From NCBI GenBank assembly GCA_004431415.1, contig QPMI01000655.1:205157-269156 (forward strand): a stretch of DNA of 64,000 nucleotides. The letters run 5' to 3'. Source of the DNA: Cyanophora paradoxa (lineage: Eukaryota; Glaucocystophyceae; Cyanophorales; Cyanophoraceae). Shown piece by piece: positions 41,266 to 51,155 of this stretch. The position numbers and the translations under genes are program-made. The first letter of the stretch is position 1. Every line of letters begins with the position of its first letter. The notes beneath the pieces were generated by a model. It was given only the letters and a program-made list of their open reading frames with translations, ran no database searches and was not told the DNA's origin.

Positions 41266-42810
41266 ACGCACCTGTAAAATCGACTCTCATTGTGGGAGCA
41301 TTCACATAGACAAGGGGATAAATGCGAACATACTTGATTCTCAAAGAGAACCCTACGTAGAAAGCATCCTTGATGGTGAGAGGGTAACCATTTAATAAAG
41401 CTATATCGCCGGAATTATTAGCATTGTTTATATTCTCACAAACAAATGTTTTGTTCTGCCCTTCTGCTCGAATAAAAGACCAGTTGACCCCATTAGTTGA
41501 TGTAGCCACACTGAAAGTCTTTATAAAAGCATTGGTGTCCCTGACCCATAGGCAACCACTGAAGAGAGTTCAAAAGTGTATGGGAAAGCAACTTGAAGGT
41601 ACTCAGTGGGGGTCTCCCATATCTGCTCTGGAGCAAATGCCCCAGCTTCCCAGCCAAATGATGAAGGTCGAGCCATGTGGGGCTCTTTACCTATCACAGA
41701 GGAGGAGGCAGTAAAGGCATCATCAGCAAGTTTGTACCAATTAGCATCCAAAGGTGGTGACAGGGTGAGAGTGGAAGAGATGTATGCTTTTGATGGGTTC
41801 TTTAATTCATAGTTTGCTACCAGCAAATCGCAAAGCTTATTAATCATGCTGTTGTTTGCTGCTATGTATGTCTCGGTGAACGAAAGCATGTCAGGGATTT
41901 TAGAGGTATCATCAAGGGACCTGACTATGTGATTTGGAAGAGGAACAGATAGCCTATAGTACCTTCCATAATCCTGATCGTAGTTATAAGGTAGCAACTC
42001 CTCCATCTTGTCAAGAGCCGACAGCTCACTTGCTGCCATGAGCATGTTAATCAATGGGCTTCCATCTGTTGAGGCAATCCATGAGAGAATGCCCCAACTG
42101 TTCACAGTCTCATAAGCATAGCCGAAATAATCAGACTCTAAATATGGGTCTACCTCACCACAAGAGATGCTTATAACTATAATGTCATCATCATCACTGT
42201 AAATCTTCCTCGCATGGCTATAGCCACACACGCTGGGGTTATTGTTTCCTGAGATAGCACCATCAATAAGGCAAGCAGTTATCCCATGATTGAAGTCAAC
42301 TATACTCACAGGTGAAAAGTAGGTGGGAGCAGCAGAGGTAGCCCTTGCTGCTATTTTACAGGGCAGAAAGTTGTAGTTGTTATCGTTTGTGATGAATATA
42401 GGTTTCATGTACTGAGTATCAAACGAAGTAATAACAATGTCCTTCAAGGAATCTTGAATGAGGGATTCGCCAGTAACAGAATTGATTGCGCTTTCTAAAG
42501 GAGCCACATCATACTTGGTGTTAAAAAGGGCATTTTCGATTATATTTCGAGGATTTGCGAAAATCAAGGGCAGCTGAGTGAGGTATATATTATGTAAATC
42601 ATTGGCTGTGAGTTTGGGTTCGCCTGCCCTATCTGGATGCCTAATGTTCAACCCAATGGCAATGATCCCACCTGTGGAAGTTCCACTAACAAGATCCACA
42701 AGATCTATTATACGCCTGCCAGTTCGATTTTCGATTTCTTTAAGCAGTCTGGTAATGATAATGCCCCTTGCTCCGCCTCCTGACAATGCTAAAACGACCT
42801 TGAGAGGCAT
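41255..42810 (-). CDS. Patatin-like phospholipase with C-terminal discoidin (F5/8C)-like domain (frame-broken)
   Basis: The N-terminal about 330 residues are a patatin: oxyanion loop SGGGARG (residues 10-16), nucleophile GTSTGG with Ser45, and the dyad Asp183 in DGA. It should hydrolyse membrane phospholipids or galactolipids. After residue about 345 comes a beta-rich domain with WYKLADDAFTAS, WETPTEYLQVAFPYTFEL, VAYGSG, then in the next frame (from about 41517) SVATSTNGVNWSFI and RIKYVRIYPLVY. This is the layout of discoidin/F5-8C lectin domains. The frame switch sits at TCAGGG-ACACC, explained by one missing G. No signal peptide. Entry or release by membrane attack at a bound glycan surface is an inference. 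Confidence 0.8.
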
Positions 42811-42853
42811 CTAATACTTATAAGGAATTTTATAAATCCATATAGTAAAAGCC

Positions 42854-45800
42854 ATGAGCTTTAATTACCCCCCTAATCTGGAAACAATTCAAGATGATAA
42901 TTCCAGCAGCACAAAGCATGTGAACTTTGATAATATAAAAGTTAAAGGTTCAATATCAATCGACCACAGCTCTGACGGTTCTTCAAAGACTCAATCAAGG
43001 GAGCATGCCCTTTCCTTAAATCAGACCGATCCAGACAAGGAGGATGTCAGTATAGCTTTTAGTTTGGGCAATGTGAAAGCCAACCAAGTAGCAGAGATCA
43101 AGGCAACCAGAAAGAGACCCAGAAAACTTAAACCAAGTGGAACCCATCCAGACATACCATCAAGGTGTGATAGTGGCCGTTTGATTTTCAATGTACAAGA
43201 TGAGCAGGGCAAACAGAACACGGGTTTAAGAATTTATAATGAGGGCAGCACCACAAAAACAGAGGTTCCCCAAGTATTACAAGTGGGCCATTTCCAGAAC
43301 ACGAATCAAGTCTGTTCAACTAATGATGTATACCCCAAGGATATTACATATGACTTTGCGAGGAATGAGCCGTTTGGGTTTTTTACTCCAAATGATGTCC
43401 ACCAGAAAAAGCCATCAATTACCATCAACAGCAGCCCCACTCAACCAGTGGCAATCCATTTACACCCTGATCTTGTCGAAATGGATAGGCACCTTTTACC
43501 ATTGGTCACAAACACCAAAGACCTTGGAATCAGGACGAGGCAGTGGCGAAATATCCATGGAAGCAATGTGTATGCCAATGGTGAAAAGCTTGTCAGTGAG
43601 AAAACTTTAAGGGAAATCTTTGAGCATTACGGTCCTGTTCCTGTCCCCTTTCCGCTTCCGTGGGATCCACCTGACCTTACACCAAAGAAGCAACCAGGGA
43701 GGGAATACACAGCAGAGGAAAATGTAGCCTTTGGGCAGCACATAGTTAGCTGGGAAAAAGTCAGAAACAAACCAGTATTTACAGATTACAAACAACCAGC
43801 TGAGGAGCTTTTATCACCAGATGTAAATGTAATACCTCTTGAAGATAGGAGATTTGAAGACGATAATGTCTTACCAGATGGCTTTGACCCAAATCTTGTG
43901 ACTTATGATCGCTACGAGCCTTTTCATGAGCAGCTTTTACCTGATGGTTTTGCGCCTGATCTGTTCGATTTTATCATTAATTGGGAAGATATTCGAAACA
44001 AACCTGAAACATATCCACCAGATCCCCATGGTCATGATTGGGACGAAATCGAAAATAAACCTGATAGATTTCCACCAGAAGATCACAGACATGATTGGGA
44101 AGAGATTGATAATAAACCTGACAGATTTCCACCAGAGGATCACAGACATGATTGGGGTGACATTGACGGAATACCAGAACAGTTCCCACCAGAAGATCAT
44201 AGGCATAATTGGGACGAAATAGATGAACAACCCACATTCGCATCAGCAGGCAATATGTTGACAGACTTTCCACTTGGTGTAAGTCTCTATCAAAATATTG
44301 AGATTGAAGAAAGATTACAATTAAATGACTACTATGTGAATCGTAGGGGATTAGATGCTGGAACCACAATGGAAGGCGAATTGTATATCAGACCCCCAAC
44401 AAGAGTTAATTTAGTGGCAGCTGGTGGAGGTGTTGAAATAAAAGACACCAAACCCGGTATCTATCTAACAAGTTACTACCCAGATGACATCCCAATGACA
44501 GCAACATTTCCACCTATACCATCTCTTCCAGCTGATCCAATTAATTTTGTAGACAAAGATGCCACCCTTCAAATTAACGTAACTGATGTTAGCGCTTTTG
44601 ATGGATCAAGACCAAAGTTAATATTTAGTCGAGAACGTCTCTTACCTGATGATTTAATTGGAGATCGAGATGATTATAAACAGTGTGAGGTAGCTTGGAT
44701 TAAAACAAATTATAATGGTGGAGTGGGGGAGGGTGTCTTAGAGATCAATCAAAGGGCATCAGCCAAAAACATACACAACGAAACTATATCGAGAATTGTC
44801 ACAGAGGATTATTTAGAAAATAAGAACTACATAGATGGAACAGAACTCTCAACTATACTCAATGATTATGTAACAGAAACTGAATATGCCACAACACTGG
44901 CAGCAGCATTAATACCCTATGTTACAGAGACTGAGCTTGATGCTGAACTCGCTAAATATTTACCACTGACAGGTGGCACCATTACAGGTGATCTTACAGT
45001 CAATAGAGAATTGGAGGTAAAGGATAAGATTGTTATAGGGAACAATGAGATTTCAAGAGCACCTTTAAACTTCTTAAATTTCGATGTTGGGGGTTTGTCT
45101 CATTGCCTTCTAAGATTTAATGCGAGTTTGGATGATGCTTGGGAAAATAATGTACTGGTCTATGAGCTTGTTAATAAAGCAAATGCTAATGTTATTCAAA
45201 AACTGATACAGTCAGGAAGTGTAGTATTCAAGAGTTCAGGAGGTCCTAATAACAAACCCTTCTATGATGTAGCAGACACAAATAGCTTCTCTACTTTCCG
45301 TTATTCCTTCACTTCTACAAATTCAGCAGGCTATGAAACCATCGATTTCAGTGGAGGGATAACTGTCGCATTTGTGATTAAGTTAAGAAGCGCTGAACCG
45401 CTTGAACCTATTTTACAGTTTGATGGGTCTTCTACACTTGGTAGTAATGGGCAAATTTGGAGTATTTCCAAAGGTCAATGGGGTGATGGTTTCGTTTTGA
45501 ACATCAGCAAATTAGACCAATCTACTTTCAGGGTTCCACTCACAATTGACGAAGTAGATTCTTGGACAATCTATGACATCACAATCACAAGCACATTCGT
45601 AAAAGTGGGTGTTAATGCGAAAGAGAGACAGACCTTTTCGATTACAAATGGTTCTCATCTGCCCCGAAATGATGTAAAGTATGTATATTTGGGAAGTCAA
45701 TACTCAAAATTTGACCTGTGCGAATTCTATTGTTTCACAAGAGCCTTAACAGCTGCTGAGCTATATAATTTACGATGGTATCTTCATCAATTCTACGGAT

Positions 45801-47320
45801 TTGTGGAAGACCCTTCAAACCCAATACCAAGAGATGATAATAAACTACTCATCAAGACTCAGGAACTACAAGTAACAGGGATGAACTTAGCAACCACCAA
45901 TGGTGTAGCAGCATTACTTACAGAATTCACAACCTCGAATGTAGTAGACGGATGGTTAAATAAATACACCACTTCTAATGTTGTGGAGGGTTGGATAGCA
46001 GATTCAGAAGCGTTGTTAGAGAACTACTTACCATTAACAGGTGGAACAATCACAGGAAATCTTAACGTGAGCAATCAAGGAAACACTGACAGCAAACTCA
46101 AAATATATGAGAACACTTTCAAATTGGATTATTTGGATGTCTCGACGTTTAATGTCCTTTCAGTTCTTAATGTTTTCGTTTGGGTCAGAGCAAGGGACAA
46201 CATGAAAGATGGAACGATAGTGAGTGGACTTGGAAACGGAGCAGGAGACGTTTGGTTTGATAATAACCCTGAGACACCGAATTTTCTTCTTGGGTTTGGT
46301 AATGTTGCTGGGAACTCGACGCAAATTAAGAATAATGGAGGTCCTAACAACAAACCTTATTTTAATTCGTATCCTACCATTAACTTCAACTTTTCAGCCT
46401 ATAATACGTGGGGGGCTGAGTGTGAACTTTTCATGAGCCAAACTTCACAGCAACATTTAACTGTGTTTTTCGTCGCGAAATTCACAGATACAGCACCTCC
46501 AAATGTAGAGAACGTTTTATCTTTGAGATATGGAACCACAAATTGGAGCATCAATAAATGGAACAATGGTGCGACTTGTTATATTCAGGTTTCTAATGGG
46601 GTTGGAGCAGCAGGATTAGGTGAAAGCACTTCACCAAGTAACGCAAAAGCAGAAATTACATACTCCGAAATGACGACATGGACACTCTACGAAGTAACAG
46701 TCTCTCCTTCCACTGTTACATTTGGGATCAATGGTAGCAATAGAAGTGTTGCAAATGTTACAAACATGTTCCCCAATAACCTTGTTACTGAAAGTCGTAT
46801 TGGCTCTTCAACCTCCAAACAAGATTTAGCAGAGCTAATAGTGATTATTAAACCAACAACAGAAATCGTCAAAAATAACGTGCGAAGTTATCTCCTTCAA
46901 AAATACGGTTATCCTGAGCCATTAGACAATCCTTTCTCCAGTGACCCTAACAAACTTCTTCTACAAACAAACAGCCTGAGAGTTACAGGAAGTCTTATAG
47001 CCAACAACCTCCAATATACAGCACCAGCACCAGGAGGTGGTTTTATTATCAAAGATTTCCAAACAAGTTCAAGCCTTCAAGAGGCAGAAATAACTGCCAT
47101 CAATGCCCAGATTACACAGATACAAGAAAGCATAGACAGTATCAATACCAATATAGAACCTTTAACCACTTCCAATGTAGTTCACGAATGGGTAGCTCCA
47201 CTGACTGCTTCCAATGTAGTTCAGGAATGGATAGCCCCATTGACTGCTTCCAATGTAGTTCACGAATGGGTAGCTCCACTGACTGCTTCCAATGTAGTTC
47301 AGGAATGGATAGCCCATTGA
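42854..47320 (+). CDS. Giant fibre/adhesin, N-terminal part
   Basis: 1,488 codons before a frame break. The N-terminal region (about residues 1-380) is polar and may anchor to the capsid. Then come four repeats with the word HDWDEIENKPDRFPPEDHR (about 44030-44220), the H-x-W-x-x-I-x-x-K-P motif of phage tail fibres. Stalk words LPLTGGTITGDLTVN (about 44960) and LPLTGGTITGNLNVS (about 46025) each precede a concanavalin/LamG-like module of about 250 residues, ending (W/S)YL.Q.YG. The stretch SNVVQEW begins a 39-bp repeat tract at 47160. It continues in the same reading phase at 47744. Receptor binding is inferred. Confidence 0.8.
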   Translation: MSFNYPPNLETIQDDNSSSTKHVNFDNIKVKGSISIDHSSDGSSKTQSREHALSLNQTDPDKEDVSIAFSLGNVKANQVAEIKATRKRPRKLKPSGTHPDIPSRCDSGRLIFNVQDEQGKQNTGLRIYNEGSTTKTEVPQVLQVGHFQNTNQVCSTNDVYPKDITYDFARNEPFGFFTPNDVHQKKPSITINSSPTQPVAIHLHPDLVEMDRHLLPLVTNTKDLGIRTRQWRNIHGSNVYANGEKLVSEKTLREIFEHYGPVPVPFPLPWDPPDLTPKKQPGREYTAEENVAFGQHIVSWEKVRNKPVFTDYKQPAEELLSPDVNVIPLEDRRFEDDNVLPDGFDPNLVTYDRYEPFHEQLLPDGFAPDLFDFIINWEDIRNKPETYPPDPHGHDWDEIENKPDRFPPEDHRHDWEEIDNKPDRFPPEDHRHDWGDIDGIPEQFPPEDHRHNWDEIDEQPTFASAGNMLTDFPLGVSLYQNIEIEERLQLNDYYVNRRGLDAGTTMEGELYIRPPTRVNLVAAGGGVEIKDTKPGIYLTSYYPDDIPMTATFPPIPSLPADPINFVDKDATLQINVTDVSAFDGSRPKLIFSRERLLPDDLIGDRDDYKQCEVAWIKTNYNGGVGEGVLEINQRASAKNIHNETISRIVTEDYLENKNYIDGTELSTILNDYVTETEYATTLAAALIPYVTETELDAELAKYLPLTGGTITGDLTVNRELEVKDKIVIGNNEISRAPLNFLNFDVGGLSHCLLRFNASLDDAWENNVLVYELVNKANANVIQKLIQSGSVVFKSSGGPNNKPFYDVADTNSFSTFRYSFTSTNSAGYETIDFSGGITVAFVIKLRSAEPLEPILQFDGSSTLGSNGQIWSISKGQWGDGFVLNISKLDQSTFRVPLTIDEVDSWTIYDITITSTFVKVGVNAKERQTFSITNGSHLPRNDVKYVYLGSQYSKFDLCEFYCFTRALTAAELYNLRWYLHQFYGFVEDPSNPIPRDDNKLLIKTQELQVTGMNLATTNGVAALLTEFTTSNVVDGWLNKYTTSNVVEGWIADSEALLENYLPLTGGTITGNLNVSNQGNTDSKLKIYENTFKLDYLDVSTFNVLSVLNVFVWVRARDNMKDGTIVSGLGNGAGDVWFDNNPETPNFLLGFGNVAGNSTQIKNNGGPNNKPYFNSYPTINFNFSAYNTWGAECELFMSQTSQQHLTVFFVAKFTDTAPPNVENVLSLRYGTTNWSINKWNNGATCYIQVSNGVGAAGLGESTSPSNAKAEITYSEMTTWTLYEVTVSPSTVTFGINGSNRSVANVTNMFPNNLVTESRIGSSTSKQDLAELIVIIKPTTEIVKNNVRSYLLQKYGYPEPLDNPFSSDPNKLLLQTNSLRVTGSLIANNLQYTAPAPGGGFIIKDFQTSSSLQEAEITAINAQITQIQESIDSINTNIEPLTTSNVVHEWVAPLTASNVVQEWIAPLTASNVVHEWVAPLTASNVVQEWIAH

Positions 47321-47870
47321 CTGCTTCCAATGTAGTTCAAGAGTGGATAGCCCCACTGACTGCTTCCAATGTAGTTCAGGAATGGATAGCCCCATTGACT
47401 GCTTCCAATGTAGTTCACGAATGGGTAGCTCCACTGACTGCTTCCAATGTAGTTCAGGAATGGATAGCCCATTGACTGCTTCCAATGTAGTTCAAGAGTG
47501 GATAGCCCCACTGACTGCTTCCAATATAGTTCAAGAGTGGTTAGTTCCCAAGGCTGATACAGAAACCGTAAATTCCCAAATAGCCCTGCTGACGTCTTCC
47601 AACACAGTTCAGGGCTGGTTAATCCCAAGGCTGATACAGCAGCTGTAAATTCCCAAATAGCCCTGCTGACATCCTCCAACACAGTTCAAGCTTGGTTAGC
47701 CCCAAAGGCTGAGACTGCCTTTGTTAACTCCCAAATAGCCCTGTTGACCTCTTCCAACACAGTTCAGGGCTGGTTAGCTCCCAAGGCTGATACGGCTACA
47801 GTCAATACCCAAATATCTCCACTCACATCCTCAAATATAGTTCAGAGCTGGTTGAGTGACTATTTGCCCA
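47160..47870 (+). repeat. 39-bp coding tandem repeat tract with three frame breaks
   Basis: Units encode P-L-T-A-S-N-V-V-(Q/H)-E-W-(I/V)-A, first as plain 39-bp copies (10 units to about 47545), then as 78-bp units with an inserted (A/P)KADTxTVNxQIA segment. A block of four units (155 bp because one base is missing) occurs twice in tandem. Frame is lost at the CCC runs near 47313, 47468 and 47623. After the third the original phase returns. Confidence 0.85.
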
Positions 47871-50251
47871 AATCAGGAGGGACTATCACATCCAATCTTT
47901 CTGTTTCGGGCAGCCTTTACACAAATAACATAAGAAGTGGTAGCCAATCCATAGACTTGGTTCTAATCCAAAACTTGATACCTCCCCTGGAACGCCTTTC
48001 AGCATACACAAATCCACTGTCTACACCAAACTGTGTATTCCACTGGTATCCTTTAAATGAGCCATCAGGCACAGCAATACCAGAACTTACCAATAGGGCA
48101 TCTGGGCAACCCAATGCTTTGCCTTCTTGGCTAAAAGTGTCAACTGGGGCCTTCGTGCTGAGTGCCTCTTTAATCAATGGGAATAAACTATTTGGGGTTA
48201 CAGGGGTAACAACCTATTTGGCGCAACCAAGTCCCTACATAGCAAACCCATTCAGCAATGGGATGACAATGTTCTCTGTGAGAAGGAACTATTCAACCTC
48301 TGCCAGTCCTTCAGCTCATCTAAACATTTACAGTGACCCTACATCAAGTAGAAATATAAGATTCGGAACCACAGGAGAAACATCTATTGGAATAACGAGT
48401 TATCAAACAAATGGAGTGTATCAAGCAACTTCCACAGCATCCACAGCCACGAGCTTTTACAACAATTGGACTTTGTTTGACTATCATGTCACTTCAACCG
48501 TAACCACAGTAGGCATCAATAGTGTTGATTTATCCCCCACATTATCTGGCAACTACAATTTAAGTGAAGTGGCAAATCTCACAATCCAAAAGATTGGGAT
48601 AGAAAGCTTCCAAGGACAAATGGCAGAAATAATCATTTACAATCGGGCTCTATCAGCTGATGAGAAGGGCTTTATCCGCTACTATCTATCACAAAAGTAT
48701 GGTCTGAGCAACCCAATTCCCCAAATCAGCCCAGCCTACTCCTCAAATGAGTTCCTACAGGTGTCCACCCCCAATCTTATACTTAATAAGCTGACTGTGA
48801 ATAGCAATGTAGCCTTGCCAAATATCCCCACATCAAACACTGTTCAAAACTGGCTTCAACCTTACACCACTTCAAATGTCGTTCAAGCATTGATAGCTGA
48901 AAAAATTAATCCACAACTTGTTACTTCAAATGTTACAAGGGACTGGCTCAGCAGCTATCTGCCCCGAACGGGAGGTACAATAACATCAAACCTTGTAGTT
49001 TCAAGCAACCTTTACACTCCTTCAATCATAAATGGTGACCAGTCCATCAAGTTCTATCCAATTTCTACATCGCCACCAATTGACCAGCTCCTTTCATATA
49101 CTAATCCACTTTTCACATCCAATTGTGTGTTCCACTGGTACCCAAATTCAACTGATGTCAATGGCTCGTTGTTAGAAACAATGGTCAACAGAGCAGAAGG
49201 GCTCCCACTTGCCTTACCAAACATGAGCCCTGGGTTCACTTTATCCAAGAACTCAATAAGCAGTGGGACAGCATTGAATGGAAATAAATACATGGTCAGC
49301 ACAAGTAGTTCTTCTGGATATCGGCATCAGTACACCACAGCATTATCAAACATTTTTGCCAGTGGCATGACTGTATTTTCAGTGAGAAAGCACACTGCCA
49401 CAGGTAACCAATCACATTTTGTAGTTACCAATGATGACACAAGTGACCCTACATACGGGAGATATATCACACTGGGAGCAGTTAATGGAAATTCCCTTGG
49501 TATTATCACTTCCACATTAACACAAGTCTCAACAACAAGCTTCTTGAATTCTTGGGGGTTGTTCGACTTTCAATTAACCCCTACAACACTAACTATGGGG
49601 TTGAATGGCGCAGATGTATCTCCCTCAATTACTGGAAGCTTCCTGTGGTCAAACACGCCAACCATAAAAATAAAGGAACTCTCATTCACTTCCTATGTAG
49701 GAGAGATAGCCGAAGTTGTAATTTTTAATCGGGCTTTATCTCCAACTGAAAAGAGTTTCATGAGATATTACTTTAAGCTCAAATTTGGGCTTGACTTTCC
49801 ATACACTTATCCCGAAACATACACTCAGCTCTCAGCAAATCTTTTGGTAGACAAGCTCAGTGTGAACACCAATGTTTACGCAAGGTCTTTCTATGAGGTG
49901 GCCACTGGAACTACAAATAGTCTAAGTAAAATCCTGACATGGAATGAAATCAGGCAAAGATTTCTATCTGGGACTTTCCAGATGAGTATAGGACCCCTCA
50001 ACGCCAATAGCCGTGGAGAAGCCACTTATATTTTAAATTGGAACCCAGCATTCAACACGAAACCACCTGTCATTAGTTTAGTAATGGAAGGAACCCCTGT
50101 GACAACCCAAGCGCTTGGCTATAAGTTTGGATTATCGAATTCAAGTTCTACCTCGTCCACAGTTCATGTTACCTTGCTAACTGATGCGACTGCTACAGCA
50201 AATACGACATATACCTTCACAATTCACTGGACAGCATATGGAATTCCGTGA
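47744..50251 (+). CDS. Giant fibre/adhesin, C-terminal part
   Basis: 835 codons in the same phase as 42854-47320. Two more stalk-plus-lectin modules follow: LPKSGGTITSNLSVSGSLY with a lectin-like module to QKYGLSNP (about 47865-48710), and LPRTGGTITSNLVVSSNLY with a module to LKFGLDFP (about 48960-49800). The modules share ANCVFHWYP/SNCVFHWYP, FSVR and IIYNRALS/VIFNRALS words. The last about 110 residues (QMSIGPLNANSRGEATYILNW...FTIHWTAYG) resemble an H-type lectin-like tip. The whole gene is about 2,465 codons, a quarter of the element. It has no transmembrane segment. Confidence 0.8.
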   Translation: MTSSNTVQGWLAPKADTATVNTQISPLTSSNIVQSWLSDYLPKSGGTITSNLSVSGSLYTNNIRSGSQSIDLVLIQNLIPPLERLSAYTNPLSTPNCVFHWYPLNEPSGTAIPELTNRASGQPNALPSWLKVSTGAFVLSASLINGNKLFGVTGVTTYLAQPSPYIANPFSNGMTMFSVRRNYSTSASPSAHLNIYSDPTSSRNIRFGTTGETSIGITSYQTNGVYQATSTASTATSFYNNWTLFDYHVTSTVTTVGINSVDLSPTLSGNYNLSEVANLTIQKIGIESFQGQMAEIIIYNRALSADEKGFIRYYLSQKYGLSNPIPQISPAYSSNEFLQVSTPNLILNKLTVNSNVALPNIPTSNTVQNWLQPYTTSNVVQALIAEKINPQLVTSNVTRDWLSSYLPRTGGTITSNLVVSSNLYTPSIINGDQSIKFYPISTSPPIDQLLSYTNPLFTSNCVFHWYPNSTDVNGSLLETMVNRAEGLPLALPNMSPGFTLSKNSISSGTALNGNKYMVSTSSSSGYRHQYTTALSNIFASGMTVFSVRKHTATGNQSHFVVTNDDTSDPTYGRYITLGAVNGNSLGIITSTLTQVSTTSFLNSWGLFDFQLTPTTLTMGLNGADVSPSITGSFLWSNTPTIKIKELSFTSYVGEIAEVVIFNRALSPTEKSFMRYYFKLKFGLDFPYTYPETYTQLSANLLVDKLSVNTNVYARSFYEVATGTTNSLSKILTWNEIRQRFLSGTFQMSIGPLNANSRGEATYILNWNPAFNTKPPVISLVMEGTPVTTQALGYKFGLSNSSSTSSTVHVTLLTDATATANTTYTFTIHWTAYGIP

Positions 50252-50290
50252 TGAAGCTTTATTTTTCTATCCTTCTTAATAAAAGAAGTA

Positions 50291-51136
50291 ATGGGCGAAT
50301 ATAATCGAGTCCAATTACCAGTTTACGCATTGGGGAGTCCAGCAATTCATTTTAGACAACATGAAGTGTCTGATGAAGTTCGTGGAATGGAATCAACAGA
50401 ACGGGCAAATTCAGGTAATGCTTTTGACAAGAATAGTATGATTCGTGTAAAAGAACTGAGAGCTGATAAAAATTCGGGAGTGGTGAAAACAACTCAACTA
50501 CTTGTAACAAATGCGAATTTTCAATCAGCAAATGGACAACCTGATGCGTATGGTGTAGATATCAAAGCATTTGAATTTGACAATACAAGGGCTGCTGCTG
50601 TTATAAGATCAGGAGGAGCAATAATTGGTGGTGGCTGTAGAGTATCGGGAATGCTTGGCTCTTCTGCTGCCTTTAATGATTTTCCGGACACTTTACCTGA
50701 ACATGCTGATAATCCCCAAAGAATTCGCATGTTTCTTCCATGCGGGGATTCCCCGTATGCTTTTGGTATCATTAGAGCTAATGTAAATACGCAAAATGCC
50801 ACTCAACCCCAAGGTATTGCCGGACCATGGAAATTGGCTAATCAGCTTCTACCAAAGGCAATGTATTCTATATGTCGCTCTCAGAATGGAGGATTAGAAG
50901 GTTATACTTTCTTTGTTCAAGCAGTAGGCCATGGTGGGCGTGGATGGATCACAAGAAATCCTGCTACACAACCAAACAGTTTCGATTTTTGGGCATCAGA
51001 GGTAGGGGGTTATGATATTTTAATTTTTGGATATCGTAATGATGAAGCAGCATGGGCTGTTGCCAACTGTATAAATCCTGATTCGCAAGTATCGAATTTC
51101 TATAATGAACCATTCCCAAATGATCCCATTCCGTAA
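50291..51136 (+). CDS. 281-residue protein of unknown function, paralogue 1
   Basis: No family recognised. It shares with the next gene an identical length and the block (M(I/L)R(V/L)(K/R)ELR.DKN.GVVKTT.LLVTNANF), a later R(S)GGA(I/Y)IG(G/D)G.RV.G word, YRNDEAA/ERNDEIA near the end and a closing (F/L)YN....(N/S)DP(I/L)P. The sequence is beta-rich, has no signal peptide and few Cys. Position directly after the fibre gene suggests a virion surface or fibre-tip protein. Confidence 0.75.
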   Translation: MGEYNRVQLPVYALGSPAIHFRQHEVSDEVRGMESTERANSGNAFDKNSMIRVKELRADKNSGVVKTTQLLVTNANFQSANGQPDAYGVDIKAFEFDNTRAAAVIRSGGAIIGGGCRVSGMLGSSAAFNDFPDTLPEHADNPQRIRMFLPCGDSPYAFGIIRANVNTQNATQPQGIAGPWKLANQLLPKAMYSICRSQNGGLEGYTFFVQAVGHGGRGWITRNPATQPNSFDFWASEVGGYDILIFGYRNDEAAWAVANCINPDSQVSNFYNEPFPNDPIP

Positions 51137-51155
51137 TTATGTTTCAGTATATTAA

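Noticed and set aside
43937-44369. Minus-strand frames opposite the HDWDEI repeats
   Set aside because: They are complements of the repeat-coding sequence and show only repeated W/F/P strings.
47160-47560. Regular direct repeats that might suggest a CRISPR array
   Set aside because: The repeats are contiguous 39-bp coding units without unique spacers, in a eukaryotic viral fibre gene.
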